Positions 22,787 to 34,032 are shown, counted from the stretch's first letter. The stretch is DNA of 64,000 nucleotides from Heloderma charlesbogerti (GCA_026122225.1 JANEZZ010000739.1:248001-312000); one strand, 5' to 3'. A program made the numbers and translations. Notes: generated by a model from the sequence alone, not told the origin.

Positions 22787-23439
22787 CTAAAGCAAGATAA
22801 AGAGAATACGTGTAAACAGAGCAAAAGTAAACATTTGCATGTAACAGAGGACTATAAGGAGTTCTTTGTGTGACCCCTCATGTTCTCTCCTGGACCCACT
22901 GAAGCGCTAAGTAAATGTTGCTCCCCTGACTCTAAACCAGGAATGGGCATAATTTTTACCCCTGAGGGCCATATTCCATCTGGGCTATACTGTCAGGAAT
23001 TGGATGGATGGGGTCAGGGCTCTCATGTGCCACACACAGATACTGCCCTCCACTCACACACACCATTCACTTCCCTGCTTGCTAACTTACACAGACTCTC
23101 CCACACACTCATGGGGATAGGGGCAAGTGAGGTGTAACCCTTCCCCCTGACTGGATCAAAAGTGCCCCCCACCATGAATCTTTTCCCTAGGCTTAATAGT
23201 AGCGTGGAGGAACTTCATCAGGATTGCAAGGGCAAAGAAGGATTAAACCTCTTCTCCACCTACAATCCACCCACTCTGCTTAGCTGGTCTGCAAGGAAGA
23301 GCTGAGCAGTGTAGAAAGGGGGTATCCTGGAGATAAAGTTAAACTCTGTCTGGAGCCCAGGCCCCCTTTCCAGTACGAAAATGCCCAAGAGAAGCATTTA
23401 AAAGGGGAAATCAACAGGCGTGATTCTTTGGCTTTAGAT
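22787..23439. other. Intron-like, no recognisable gene
   Basis: Sequence between the leader-like and Ig exons. It includes part of a MITE-like segment near 22,936-23,000 (aatgggcataatttttaccc). Nothing else is recognised. Confidence 0.4.
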
Positions 23440-23799
23440 CAGGGCTGGGCAACACACAGGCCATGGGCCACATGTACCCCCCCTGGGGGGGGGTTGGCAG
23501 TCGCACCACCCACACCACCACCACCATTGGATTTACTGCTTAAATTCAGCAGTGTGGAAGCAAAAAGAGGCCCATTTTCCATTGTTTTAAGGTGAACGTG
23601 GTGGTTTGTGACCAAAATTCAGTGCAGTGGCAGTACAGCAGCCAAAAAACAGCCACTGTTTCTTTAACATACTGGGGAAAACTGGCCTTTATTGCTGCTA
23701 CAGCACCAAATTTCAGTGGTAATTGAGGGGGCATGGGGCATCCCCGAATGGGTTAGGAAGGGGATTGGCCCCCAAACCCCCCAAAGTTGCCCACCCCTG
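23440..23799. mobile_element. hAT-like MITE, 'caggg(c)tgggcaac' ends
   Basis: Begins cagggctgggcaacacacag and ends gttgcccacccctg, which are inverted. The middle has no coding capacity. The flanks tttagat and tttaaat are a possible target duplication with one mismatch. Confidence 0.6.
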
Positions 23800-23803
23800 T
23801 TTA

Positions 23804-23825
23804 AATACACACACACACACACACA
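23804..23825. repeat. (CA)n microsatellite
   Basis: Short uninterrupted CA run next to the MITE. Confidence 0.9.
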
Positions 23826-23871
23826 ATCAGCAGCATTTTGGAGCTGCCACATCTATTAATCTCAGACTCAC

Positions 23872-23946
23872 CTGAAGAGTTACAAAGCCATACATCTGTG
23901 TCACCAACAGCTTTCCTCAAACACCAGGGAATTACAAGCAGAGCAT
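23872..23946 (-). CDS. Short phase-1 leader/linker exon of Ig receptor (copy B)
   Basis: A 75-nt minus-strand exon candidate with acceptor tgtctattgcag and donor TCAG|GTGAGTCTGAG. The phase-1 frame reads ALLVIPWCLRKAVGDTDVW and then LCNSSG. The hydrophobic start suits the second half of a signal peptide. It aligns base for base with 8,893-8,967 and keeps the WCL motif shared with 40,413-40,472. It lies 1.1 kb upstream of the open Ig exon in matching phase, so both probably belong to one transcript. A linker/stalk role is the alternative. Confidence 0.55.
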
Positions 23947-24732
23947 CTGCAATAGACATGCACACATCAAGATCCAGTAAATGTTTAGAAAAGCAAGCAT
24001 ACACAAAGGGCTGCTTGTAAGTTCTCTGAGCCACTTCATTTATGGCTAAGCCAACTGGGAGTGGACTAAGGGCCAAACTACAGGTTACATTATACATGTG
24101 ATCACATTTAATGTTTCTCATTATTTAACATCACGGCATTCAAGGGGGACCCCATAACAACTGGGAGTGCCATGTGTGGGGGAGGGGTGTTAGCCATTTC
24201 CCCCCAATACACACACACACAGTTCTTCTGATGAAAATAGCCCACCCAAAAACAATAGAAACCTTCACAGTTTTCCCCCCGTATGTACATATAGCTTTGT
24301 ATAGATGGAATTGCACCAAATGAATATCAATTCAGAAGTGTTTTGAAGTGTTCTCTCTCATTTGTCTGTCAGGTTAGAAAAAAACTGGTGTATACATAAT
24401 ACAAGCACATCAGAATATGGGTCCTCAGAATTACAAAGTTTTAAAAAGTGCATGGTGTAGACTAGGAATGAGGAAATCATTCAGAAAAGTCTGTTTCTGA
24501 TCTGTGTCACCTGCATATGTGTTAACCTTTAAATCCGTTCCATCCCATTTCCCATTAAATTGTGTGAATCTGCCATTTTTTTAACAGAACAGTTCAAACA
24601 TGTATATTTAAATACATATTAAATACATTTTCTCTCAAAATACACATCTATAAACATCTGTTAATACTTTTCTTAATTTTTTTGAGCCAAGAACTGCATC
24701 AGAACAATCTGTGAAAGCTGGTGGATAACTAA
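23947..24732. other. No recognisable gene
   Basis: Contains a short CA run at 24,212-24,222. Otherwise unassigned. Confidence 0.4.
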
Positions 24733-24827
24733 GGTTATACCATTATCATACCGTTATCATAACTATTGGTACACATGATACCAATGGGCACCAATAGTTA
24801 TGATAACAGTATGATAACAGTATAACC
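24733..24827. repeat. 38-bp-arm hairpin
   Basis: Arms 24,733-24,770 and 24,790-24,827 are reverse complements with three mismatches and a 19-nt loop. Each arm contains a repeated gttatcata-type unit. It is probably the core of a MITE. Confidence 0.75.
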
Positions 24828-25310
24828 GCTATGTGTAGATTCAGCCTAAATTCCCAGTACATTAATCCATGAAGTGCAGATCATGTTAGTTTAATACTGG
24901 AAGCCACAATGGTTGATTTCTTAAGCATCCTAGTTAAAACGTTTAGTACCCATAGATGAAAATATATTCCAGGGTCAGTCCTTGTTCATTCAATGCTCTT
25001 TCTCAACTTTCACAGGAAGTTCATCTCACTATGATCAGTCGGTGAGGCCGAAGTTGGTTCCTTGTTCCCAGTTCCTTATTCAGTACAGAGATTCTTGAGC
25101 AGCCTGAATAAGGAACTGAAATAATATGGAATCATTTCCTGAACATATACAACTATTGTAATTAGTGTCATGCCATAAATTTCTCCCACATTTTTTTTGA
25201 CCATTCTCATTCAATTTGATGGAAAAGACATTGCTTTCAAAAAGGAATTCGAAGGAGGAGAAATTTTGGAGAAATTCTCATGGGTTGGGTTTGGGATTCT
25301 TGTGCTTACC
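24828..25310. other. No recognisable gene
   Basis: Unassigned sequence. At 25,062-25,112 two short inverted gttccttattcag / ctgaataaggaac segments form a small stem. Confidence 0.4.
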
Positions 25311-25493
25311 TTACTTATGAGGTGGCTGAGGAGTGTGCATGAGTGTCCTGTCTGTCATTGTACAATAATCTCTGTGGAGGCCTGTAGCCTCCTCGGTTTC
25401 CCGCACTTCAGTTAAAGCCATCATGAGGAAGACATCATGAGGCAATTCCTCCCATGGGGCTTTTTCAGTTTCAATGGCAGGTGGCCTGGGAGG
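25311..25493 (-). CDS. Possible cytoplasmic-tail exon
   Basis: On the minus strand a strong acceptor (polypyrimidine run, then tttgctctgcag) opens a 60-codon frame that starts PPRPPAIETEKAPWEELPHD. It contains HRDYCTM, a Y-x-x-M motif of the type that binds PI3-kinase SH2 domains when phosphorylated, and ends TPQPPHK-stop. Two GTAAG donors overlap the stop, so the exon could be internal instead. Proline and acidic content suit a signalling tail. The frame is phase 0, unlike the phase-1 Ig-receptor exons nearby, so membership in that gene family is uncertain. I do not recognise the protein. Confidence 0.35.
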   Translation of the reverse strand, partial: PPRPPAIETEKAPWEELPHDVFLMMALTEVRETEEATGLHRDYCTMTDRTLMHTPQPPHK

Positions 25494-26094
25494 CTGCAGA
25501 GCAAAGGAAAGATGTGTAATAGAGAGAGAAAACACACACAGCAACCTCGGCCACCTCACAGTGATTAGGTAAGCTCAAAAACACCACCAAAATAAATTCA
25601 AAATTCTGCCTCAAAAAAATGGAAGCCTTAACACAGTTGATGCTGTTGCCACCTACAGAAGCTGTGCAATATACCAAAAACCCTTCAGAAAAAAGAAAGA
25701 ACCTGTACTACAACCCCTGCCAATAGTGAGCCCTATCTGTGAGAAACTGTTGGAGAATTTCTCCTCCCCTAGGAGAAATTCAGTGAAATTGTCCCCCCTA
25801 TTTCTCTGTCCACACATAGGCTGGAGAATTTGAGAGGCCATTTGTGCACAGCTCTAATTATAATCTATTTAAATTATGCCCTCCCATCCTCCTTCGAAGA
25901 TGGAAATTCACACACACATACACACACACACAGTGCCACACACATTGCAAAGGAATGCAGGAATGTGCTTTCGCCAAACCATCCCAGAGACATCTCACTA
26001 TCCTTAGTTGAAATAACATGGAATTGCTTTCTGAAACATCAAACTTTCAGACCCTTGTGAAATGATTTAATGCTTTTAGCTTTTTCAGGCCAGT

Positions 26095-26128
<34 letters not shown>

Positions 26129-26477
26129 CTTGGACAAATGTTTAAAGGAAATGCAGGAACATAATTTCCCCAAACCTTTCCAGAGATAGACCATCTCCAC
26201 AAAATCCCCTCACTGCTTTCCATAACTCACAGAGAAGCCAAATGAGGTTCATCAGAGAGTTGGAGTTGGTATGAGAGACTTCTGCAGAAGTTGGTCTGAT
26301 CTTTCCTCTCTCTTCCTTGCAGTTCAGTCATAGAACAGCTGGAAATAATGAAGACTTTTGTGGCATGCAGATTTGTATCTTCTCCTCCTAACACACACAC
26401 CACATAGCTGTAGCTAGGAGGTGAAGATGTAAGACTTCTACGTTGTTCCTTCTAGCGAACCATTCTCTATCAGACAT
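25494..26477. repeat. No gene; CA-rich microsatellites
   Basis: CA-repeat tracts at about 25,911-25,932 and 26,097-26,126, and smaller ones at 26,390 and 26,540. A short segment with similar wording occurs on both sides of the second tract (ttgcaaaggaatgcagg / tttaaaggaaatgcagg), suggesting a local duplication of the CA tract with its flank. Confidence 0.5.
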
Positions 26478-27443
26478 ATTCACTAACTGGGACCTCTTGA
26501 GGGTCAAAGAGCCAACTTTCTTTTCCCCTTCTTAAAACAACACACACAAACACACTTCTGGAAAATGCTATATGTCATGAGCACTTTTCACACATTATTT
26601 TATTGTATGGAGTGGGGGAGTAGCATTGTGTGTGCTGGCTTGATGTCTATACTTTCAGATGAACATGTACATTAATCCTCTGATTTTCCAGCAGTATGTA
26701 AGTAGAATTTGTACACATATTAAGTTGGATGCATGGAAGCTGGGAGCAGGGGTGGCATGAGTAATCTCACCCACCCATCCACCATACATGTAAAAAGTGC
26801 TATTGTTGTTACTCATATAACCAGGTAGAAGTGGTGAAGAATATTTGGCTTCAGTTAGTCTAGAAGAGCAGATACCTGGGCCTTGGTGTTCTATTGTATT
26901 GTTGCATTTTATGCGTTGCCTGTGTATTAGTCAACTGAAAACTCAAATCTTCCTCATTAAGATTAAAGTTGTAGGCATAATGAACAGATTGTCATGTCTG
27001 TATTTCTCCGTACAAATACATCTTTGTATTATTGTATTGTGCCCCTGTTTAAAGAAAGGGTGTGAGCAGCACTTTGTGTTGCACAAATATTAAAATTCTG
27101 CGGCTGGCAAGACAACTCAAATTCTGCACCAAGGAAAGCTACATTCTATGATCTGAATACAAGCAAGCAACTTCACATAATTTACTGTAATTTTGAATAA
27201 CTTATTCTGAAAGTTTTACTACTTTGCTTGATTTATATATGGAGGTCTTTGAAGCAAATTTCATTTTTGCTGTGATCAGTCCTTATTCAAAAGGGATCAG
27301 ATTTGGACTAAGTTAGTCACACTTCAGTCCCATTAAAATCAATGTGAAAAGTTAGACTTGACTAACTTAAGCCCCATTGATGTCAGTGGGACCTAAATGA
27401 AACAGTTGGCTCTTTGACCCTCAAGAGGTCCCAGTTAGTGAAT
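26478..27443. mobile_element. Segment bounded by a perfect 39-bp inverted repeat
   Basis: Bases 26,478-26,516 and 27,405-27,443 are exact reverse complements over 39 of 39 positions (attcactaactgggacctc... and its reverse). About 890 bases lie between them without a recognised coding region. This may be a non-autonomous DNA transposon, but no target duplication is visible outside the arms. Confidence 0.5.
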
Positions 27444-28263
27444 GCGATCTAACCTGAGATGTCCATAAATGGTGACAGTACATGGGTTATATTACTGTGG
27501 TTTGAAATACGGACATTCATCTGTTATATTCTTTTTTTTAATGGCATAATCTTTGTGTCCCCAAGAAATATATATTAGTACAAATAGCAATGCAAGACTG
27601 AATCCTAAATGAAGGTTATATCCAGAGTGTTAAGGGCCAAAGCACAGTGGCAAAGCACCTGTTTTTTCGGTGCTTTTGCAAAAGCACAGTATGAGCATAA
27701 CCCTGTCTCTGAGCACCCAAACGCCCACCAGAGAAATCCCATAAGGAGTTCCTATGTATACATCCTCTCTTTGAATGTGTACCATCACTTGTGATACGTT
27801 GCTCTGCTTTGTAAGGGCATCAACAACCCTTCTCACAGAGCACCTACATTACCAGAGCAATACAAGAAGGACCCATGGTGCGGCAGCCCCCATACCACTG
27901 AGGTAACTTATTTATGATGCAATCCTGTGCATTTTCACTTGTGTTGTATGATTTGTGTTGTAGGATCTGAAGGGAATACTGGGAGCTGGGAATTCCTTTC
28001 ACCTTCTTGTACCCTATCAGTTTAGACCACCACAGTAGTCAATGGTTGCTTTCACCTTAAGACCCTTTAGTATTTCTGAGGCAGTACAGTTATGCAATAA
28101 AGACAAGCCTCAGCTACATGCTATGCAATTAACCGTAATGTGTAATTTGGCTCCAAATTACTCTTGTCTCTTCTTAAGGAAGGAATCAATCTATATCAGG
28201 AATTTCCTACCACTAATTTACTGAGCTGTTTACTGGGCTTTTCTCGGTTTTCAAATATTCTTT
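27444..28263. other. No recognisable gene
   Basis: Unassigned sequence with short open frames on both strands and no domain. Confidence 0.4.
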
Positions 28264-28606
28264 AGCCCTATCCAGGCTAAAAGGGTTCAAATCAACACGT
28301 GAGGAGAAGGGGAATTCCAGCCCCACCCCTCTCCCTCAACTTTTTGATGCCCTCAACTTGTATAGGGCAACAATCTGAAGACGAGAGCCTCCTGTATCTG
28401 TGGAGTCTCTCCACACAAGCCAGGATGCTGGAAAACCCACATTCTGTCTTGAGAGCAGAGCCTTCATAGATACTGGAGACCATCCTCTTCAGACTGTCAC
28501 CCTCCACAAGTTGAGGCTGACTAACAAGATGAGGGAGAGGGCCAGTACTGGAGTACTTCTCCTCATGTGTTGATTTAAACCCCTTTCTGAATGCCTGAAT
28601 AGGGCT
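28264..28606. mobile_element. Palindromic MITE, 'agccctatccaggc' ends
   Basis: The left end agccctatccaggc...gttcaaatcaacacgtgagg is matched in reverse by the right end cctcatgtgttgatttaaac...gcctgaatagggct. The 132-codon minus-strand open frame inside it is a by-product of the palindrome. Confidence 0.7.
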
Positions 28607-29469
28607 TTTGCCTACCATAAGGTATCTCTTGCTTTTTTTATTACTGTTAAGCACTTTCAGTTTATTTGATGCCACACCTTTTCGTTTCATTATTATGTAG
28701 CTGTTGCAGTTGTGTTATGTCTGACCTTTTAGGTCATGATCTGATACCCATCTCAACTGTAGACGCAGTGACCACATAACGGACAGAGATGAGTTTGTGG
28801 AGAATGTATCTGCCAAATCTAAACATATTTGTTAAGTGAACATATTAAAAGATATTAACAAAAACCTCAAAGGAAGGAAGAGGGGAGGGGATACTTCAAA
28901 ATAGATGTTAGTCTGTAGCATTGTGGTTATGTTCTAATAAGCCTGAAATCTATTTTGAGGTAGTATTCACTTACCTCCTGTGAGGTTTTTATTAATGCAC
29001 TTTGAAGAATTTATCTTACTGTGTTTAGCTTGAGCAAAATTCAGTGGCAAACCACTATGGAGGCTTAATAAGGACAAATTTAGCTTGCTTTCAAGCCAGT
29101 TTCTTTGTTGTTGCTTAAAGGGGGGGGGGTGGCCCTCCTACGGGCCCAAAGTTTCTCACCCCTGATCTTCACAGAGCTGAAGAGAGTTTAATATACATAT
29201 ACACATTGCCATGAGAAATAGAACTTAAATTCCCTACTCACTGATCTCCAAAAGCAGAGCACAAAGGTTTTTTTTCCAGCTCTAATTATGTTGCCTGGTT
29301 ATTCTTCACAATTGTAAAACAGAACAACCTGTTCCATTTTCAGCCAGGATTCTTACACACAGACAGACAGGCAGGCATACTTTCCCCCTGTACACAGTTG
29401 TGTTAGATGAGGAGCATCTCCTTTTGTGATGCAGTGACCCAGTTGCTTGTTTTTCAGTCGGGAGTGACT
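28607..29469. other. No recognisable gene
   Basis: Contains a fragment of the MITE with 'gggcccaaagtttctcacccctga' wording at about 29,138-29,165. Otherwise unassigned. Confidence 0.4.
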
Positions 29470-29640
29470 AGCATAGAGGTGAGATGACCCCCAGTAAAAC
29501 TGTATACACACATAGCAGCCAGGGCCATTTCCACAGAGTTTTCTTCAAAATGTGACTTACTGGCTGTTCAGGAAGGAGAGAAGAAGGGAACTAAGTACAG
29601 CCATCCTGCTCTCGCCCTGAACAGCTGATGGGCCTGATTA
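29470..29640 (-). repeat. Paralogous block to 12,760-12,920
   Basis: Aligns on the minus strand with the block beside the transmembrane exon of copy B. Within it a minus-strand ATG opens MAVLSSLLLSFLNS and meets a GTAAGT donor at about 29,562-29,567, which would suit a first signal-peptide exon. The resulting phase (2) does not match the phase-1 leader exons, so this is only suggestive. Confidence 0.35.
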
Positions 29641-30694
29641 CTGCTCTTTAAAGACAGCTCTGCAGGTACAGCCCTGGCTGCTGGATATATGATCATCTGC
29701 AAGCATCAACTCGCAAATTAATGTGGCTGTTCAGTGTCCAAGTCAAACTCCTTCTTTCGTGTCCAACCTGAACTGTTGAGCAGGCCAAATTCTTCCCACC
29801 TCCTCTACTCCCCCACATCTCTGCTTGTTCTCCCCACGATCTCCAATTTAAAAAAAAATAATCCTCATCTTGGGGAAGTGAAGGGGATAACCAGCCGTCG
29901 AGGGCAGCAGAGCAGTGTACCTGGCTGCCTTAGCCACAGGCACATCCACCGTCTCGGGGTGCAAATAAGCTCCACACAGCCTCATGTGGACCCTCCTGAA
30001 TGGCACAGTGGTGGAACTGGCTATAAATGGTGGAGGCAGGATGGGAGCCCCAGTTTAAGGAGGAGTGAGCTTGAAAGGCTGCATCCTCCGCAAATTAGGA
30101 CTGCTCTACTAATTCAAGTGAGCTGCTCATTGTCAAGTTTCTGTGAATCAGATATTCACTCTATCTTTAGTCTAGCTTCAAGACCATTTCTCTCCCCCAT
30201 ATTTTTGAGTGGTGAAGGGGGCACTCTCATCACTGCTGTGTAAGGAACTGCTTACCAGTGTCCCATGTGATGAACCATGTAACTGCAGCCTGTCAGAGAA
30301 GAACCTTCCAGATCTGGCATGGCTCCACCCACCCAGGCTAGCCATTGCCCTCTGATCTTGATTCTCCTTTGGTCCTGTCCCCCAGTTTCTGGCTTCTGAC
30401 CCTCTTCAGCACACTGCCCATGGTCTGGCTGTGACAGGCTTGTGTGTGTGTGCTGCGAGGGGGGGATTAGGTATATATCTTGAATGCCCAATTATCTCCT
30501 AACACCCCCAAAATGAACAGAAGCAAGTGACAGGCTAGATTCCCAATACGTGACCAGTTTTCAAAGACTGGGGAGGAGAGAGAGGATCGTTTTGAACTGC
30601 CTCTGTTTTTCTGCAAGGGTAGAATGTTCCTGCTATCAATAGCAGCTCACGGCTACCCTGCCTTTTACCCATTTAGGCCCTGATGGTGTCCAAA
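29641..30694. other. No recognisable gene
   Basis: Contains a 169-codon plus-strand frame at 29,734-30,243 without any domain or good start context. I regard it as chance. Confidence 0.4.
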
Positions 30695-31011
30695 TAGGGA
30701 TGGGAGAACCAGGAGGCTCAAACTTGCTGAAATTCTCTGAACTGTACTTCAAAACTCAGTTTCGGTTGCTCCCATTCTCGTTTGCAACCTGTTTTTCAGT
30801 TTATTCAAAGGGGGAAAGTTGCACAGTTTGAGAATGCTGTGCAGGTTGAAAAAAGTTGTGCATTTTTCAAGTACACATTTTCCAAATACAAATTCGAGAA
30901 TTTGCAAACATTTACGAAGAACATGTGCTCTTCTTCGTGTTTGCATTTGGGACTGCAAACGGGGCATTTTTGAGTATTTGCAAACTGAAACGAAATTCTC
31001 ATACATCCCTA
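30695..31011. mobile_element. MITE with 'tagggatg' ends
   Basis: Ends tagggatg and catcccta are inverted. The inside is largely self-complementary (gcaaac...gtttgc blocks), which gives matching open frames on both strands. Its ends resemble those of the elements at 6,253 and 48,433. Confidence 0.65.
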
Positions 31012-31140
31012 TTTCTCACACCCACTTTACAGAGACACTGACAGTTGCCATCTGTTGGTCCTGTTCTCATAATCATAAAATTGGATATAACAGCCATTCC
31101 ACCTATAAGTATGTATTGAATTTCGCTCTTCCTCTCCTAG

Positions 31141-31194
31141 AGAAGGAGAAATCCAAGGAGAAATCCCCTGAAGAGCAGGAAAGAATGACCCAAG
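31141..31194 (+). CDS. Exon-like 54-nt segment, unknown gene (1 of 3)
   Basis: On the plus strand a strong acceptor (ctcttcctctcctag) is followed by 54 nt and a consensus donor (CAAG|GTAAGT). In phase 1 it encodes KEKSKEKSPEEQERMTQ, a charged, helix-prone peptide. The next two exon-like segments at 31,353 and 31,424 have compatible phases. I do not recognise the product; a coiled-coil or cytoplasmic heptad region made of micro-exons would be one possibility. Confidence 0.35.
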
Positions 31195-31352
31195 GTAAGT
31201 TTCTGTTAGGACTAGGAACAGGAAGGAATTATAAATATTATACTTCAGGACAGGATTTAGTCATCTAGATTATAAATTACCAACCTCCATGAAATAGTTG
31301 TCTATAATACTTCAAAATTATGATGGGATTTTGGTTTATCGCTATTTTGCAG

Positions 31353-31370
31353 AACATCAGGATCAAATGG
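31353..31370 (+). CDS. Exon-like 18-nt segment, unknown gene (2 of 3)
   Basis: Acceptor ctattttgcag, 18 nt reading EHQDQM in phase 1, then donor GG|GTGAGT. The small size alone would be unconvincing; it is listed because phase and order fit its neighbours. Confidence 0.25.
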
Positions 31371-31423
31371 GTGAGTATATATGTACTGTTCTGAATATGT
31401 TTTTGTCTTTTGGAAATATTCAG

Positions 31424-31533
31424 GTGAGAACAAGGAAAGCCAGACAAAGACCAAGCCTTTGCTACCTTATATGAGGGGAAAACCTCATTCAAAACATGCA
31501 TGTAGCTTTCACACCTGTTATTGTGAATCGCAC
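31424..31533 (+). CDS. Exon-like terminal segment, unknown gene (3 of 3)
   Basis: After acceptor-like tggaaatattcag, a phase-1 frame runs ENKESQTKTKPLLPYMRGKP and on to a TAG at 31,531-31,533. The same cag|gtgag could instead be a donor, so the boundary is ambiguous. No domain is recognised. Confidence 0.25.
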
Positions 31534-32139
31534 TAGCTTGTGAGCCTGTTTATGATCTTATGTGAAGCGACTCAAAGGATAAATCCAGCCAGTTCTAATA
31601 ACAATGTGATGTTGCTGATGGTATTTATTCTGAAAATGTCTCTGGAAAAGGTGAACTGCCCTTTAGGGACAATTCCCACACTCCCATGTGTGCACTGTGA
31701 TTAGACAAGGTGGGAGCACTGGAAACCATGTGGACATAACCCTATTTACAAATTCAAGGTTTAAGTGTAGCAGAAATATAGACTAACTTTTAATTGTTCA
31801 GATGGATTAATAAAGTAGCATGAGCTTTCATGGGTTACAGCCCACTTCATCAGATGCTGTAAGTGGAACTGGAGGCTTTGACTTTGAAAAGACGATTTAA
31901 CAAGTAGATCTGCAGCAAGCATTCCATTCTCATAAGGTGCACTTCTGTGTGTCTCTGTGAAATAAGCACTCTGGAAACTTTTTTTCTGCGTATATTTTTC
32001 TTTTGCAATTTGCTCATCAATTGAAAAACATGCCTTTTCCTTTCAGAACCCAACAGTGAAGTTTCTCTGAACATTTCTGCTTTACAGTCATTATTACACA
32101 TAGAGCACCTGAAACTAAGCCTGCCTACAGACTTCCATT
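31534..32139. repeat. No gene; old interspersed repeat
   Basis: The stretch agcatgagctttcatgggtt at about 31,819-31,838, continued by acagcccacttcatcagatg, is a widely conserved reptile/turtle interspersed repeat motif. Otherwise unassigned. Confidence 0.45.
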
Positions 32140-32290
32140 CTGATCATAAGAACATAAGAACATAAGAAAAGCTATGCTGGATCAGATCAAGGGTCCATCT
32201 AGTCCAGCATTCTGTTCACACCAACCAGCTGTCAACCAAGAACCCACAAGCAGGACATGAGCGCAACAGCACCCCCCCACCCATGTTTGG
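32140..32290 (-). repeat. 3' end of CR1/L2-type LINE
   Basis: The run (cataagaa)n followed by tgctggatcagatcaagggt and ccatctagtccagcattctg is the reverse of a common squamate LINE 3' end whose tail is (ttcttatg)n. A plus-strand copy is at 57,895-58,086. Confidence 0.65.
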
Positions 32291-33149
32291 TCTGATCAAA
32301 GGGGACGTCAGCAAGAGTTGTTGAAACAGAATCACCCTAGAAGCCAGAAGCAGCAGGAAGAGCTGAAAGCAAAGGAAGGCTCCTTTTGGCTAGATTTCGG
32401 TTTAGGGAAATTTCCTATTTGTGAAATCTAATTTAGAACTTTGTTAAAAATTGTGGCAGGAATTCCATAGACTCAAGCCACAAAGTTTTTAAAAGGGGGA
32501 AATAGATTGTCGTAGTTTTGTCACAGTTAGCAACACATGCAAAGCATGTTTGAAGTTGGAAAAAAAAGAGACAGACCCAGGTCTTGGGTTATATCTTGGC
32601 CACAACTCTATTTATATACAGACATAAGCATATCAATATTTGGAGTGGGGCAAAGGCCATCTCATTCACCTTGTCAACCTCATTCAAGGAGCTGAGCTGG
32701 CAGTCCATGCTGCATTCGGCCCCTCAGAGAATCTGCTCAAGCTGGAGCCTTAACCCTGCTAGTTCAATTCCAGCAGTGGCCCAAAATCTGCTGGGTGGTC
32801 CCCAGACAACCCCAATGCTTCTAATTATCTGTCCATCTTTCATCAGCAGCTATGAGCCTTTTACTCCTTTTTCCTTTTTACCTGCCAAAGTTGTGACAAC
32901 TATATATAGCCTGCATTCCCTGCGCTATCCCTAAAGTGCTAGCCCAGAGAAGGTGAAAAAGATGCCCATCCATTACCAATTGGAGGGCATTAAAAAAATG
33001 CTTCCCAGTGTCCAATGGGATGACCAGTGCATGCCCAGGGTAACTTTCAAAAGCTAAAGGAGTAGTGTGAATCACACTGCCTCCCTGGCTGAACTGGCCA
33101 GGAACAGAATGGGTGAGGCATTAGAAATTCCTGCTCCAGTTGTCCACTC
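32291..33149. other. No recognisable gene
   Basis: Unassigned. A 116-codon plus-strand frame at 32,584-32,934 has no domain. Confidence 0.4.
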
Positions 33150-33690
33150 CCCCATCTTTTTATTTTTTTAGGTTTTTTTAATATACATACATGAATTTGT
33201 ATATATCCATAGCAATTAATACATATGAAATGTACATATATGAATATGAAACTTACTAGCAATTATACATAGGTTTCAACAAAAGTGGACCATAAATCAA
33301 AATAAATATCCATCTGAAGGTGGCATCTATATGCCACCCGTTCAAATGCTGAAAGCATTATAAGGTCCTCCACCCATTGCATTATAGGAGGCAAGCGTTT
33401 GTCCTTCCAAAGTTGTAATATCAGTCTTCTAGCTGTCAAGAGGGCACAGAGGATCCATTTACAGTGGCCATTCATTTATTTCCATGAAGCACGTAAATAA
33501 CTAAAAGAGTGTGCACTTCAATTAATAATAAGACTGTTCCAGTACATTTATCTGTATAATAACCTCCTGCCCAAAAGAAGCAACTATGGGACATTACCAA
33601 AACTTATGTTTAAAAGAAGTATTAGCTGCACTATGCCGCCAAGAATTGGTCAAATCAGACAATCCCTTATTAAAGAGATGAATAAAGACA
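33150..33690 (-). mobile_element. L1 LINE fragment, ORF2 C-terminus and 3' end
   Basis: On the minus strand 33,263-33,475 encodes WKDKRLPPIMQWVEDLIMLS, AFERVAYRCHLQ and LWSTFVETYV, the pattern at the end of L1 ORF2 proteins. Upstream sequence to about 33,690 continues the frame with stops. The piece is 5'-truncated and dead. Confidence 0.6.
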
Positions 33691-33815
33691 CAGCCTAAGA
33701 TCCATAGGCAGGTATAGACACCAACACAACCCACTCACCATGGGCAGGCAGCTGTCATAGGCAGAAGGGTTGGGGACAGTGATCACAATGAGAAGTATAG
33801 TTAGTGCACAGATAC

Positions 33816-34032
33816 CAGTGGAGGCTGATGGCTCGAATTGTGGTGGGATTGAGATTCCATTCTGGATTTTAGTCAGAACTCTGAAGGAGTTATTCAAGGT
33901 GCTGCACCCTATCCCCAAAATAGGTTCGGCACCTTACAGAGCTGCTTTAGAATTCTGGCTGGTTCTGACTAAAATGGATGACCCAAAATGGATGCACAGC
34001 CCTACCAAAATCGGAGCCACCAGCCTCCACTG
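33816..34032. mobile_element. 217-bp MITE, 'cagtggaggctg' ends
   Basis: Begins cagtggaggctgatggctc and ends gagccaccagcctccactg, a near-perfect terminal inverted repeat of about 25 bp. The interior is also partly palindromic (gttcagaactctgaag / agaattctggctg...). A relative is at 38,336-38,536. Confidence 0.75.

Noticed and set aside
28292..28690. 132-codon minus-strand frame
   Set aside because: Lies almost wholly within the palindromic MITE 28,264-28,606; no domain.
29734..30243. 169-codon plus-strand frame
   Set aside because: No recognised domain, poor start context, and the composition is like its surroundings.
30749..31041. Mirror-like open frames on both strands rich in 'FANTQK' / 'CKLKRNS' type sequence
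   Set aside because: Product of the self-complementary MITE 30,695-31,011.
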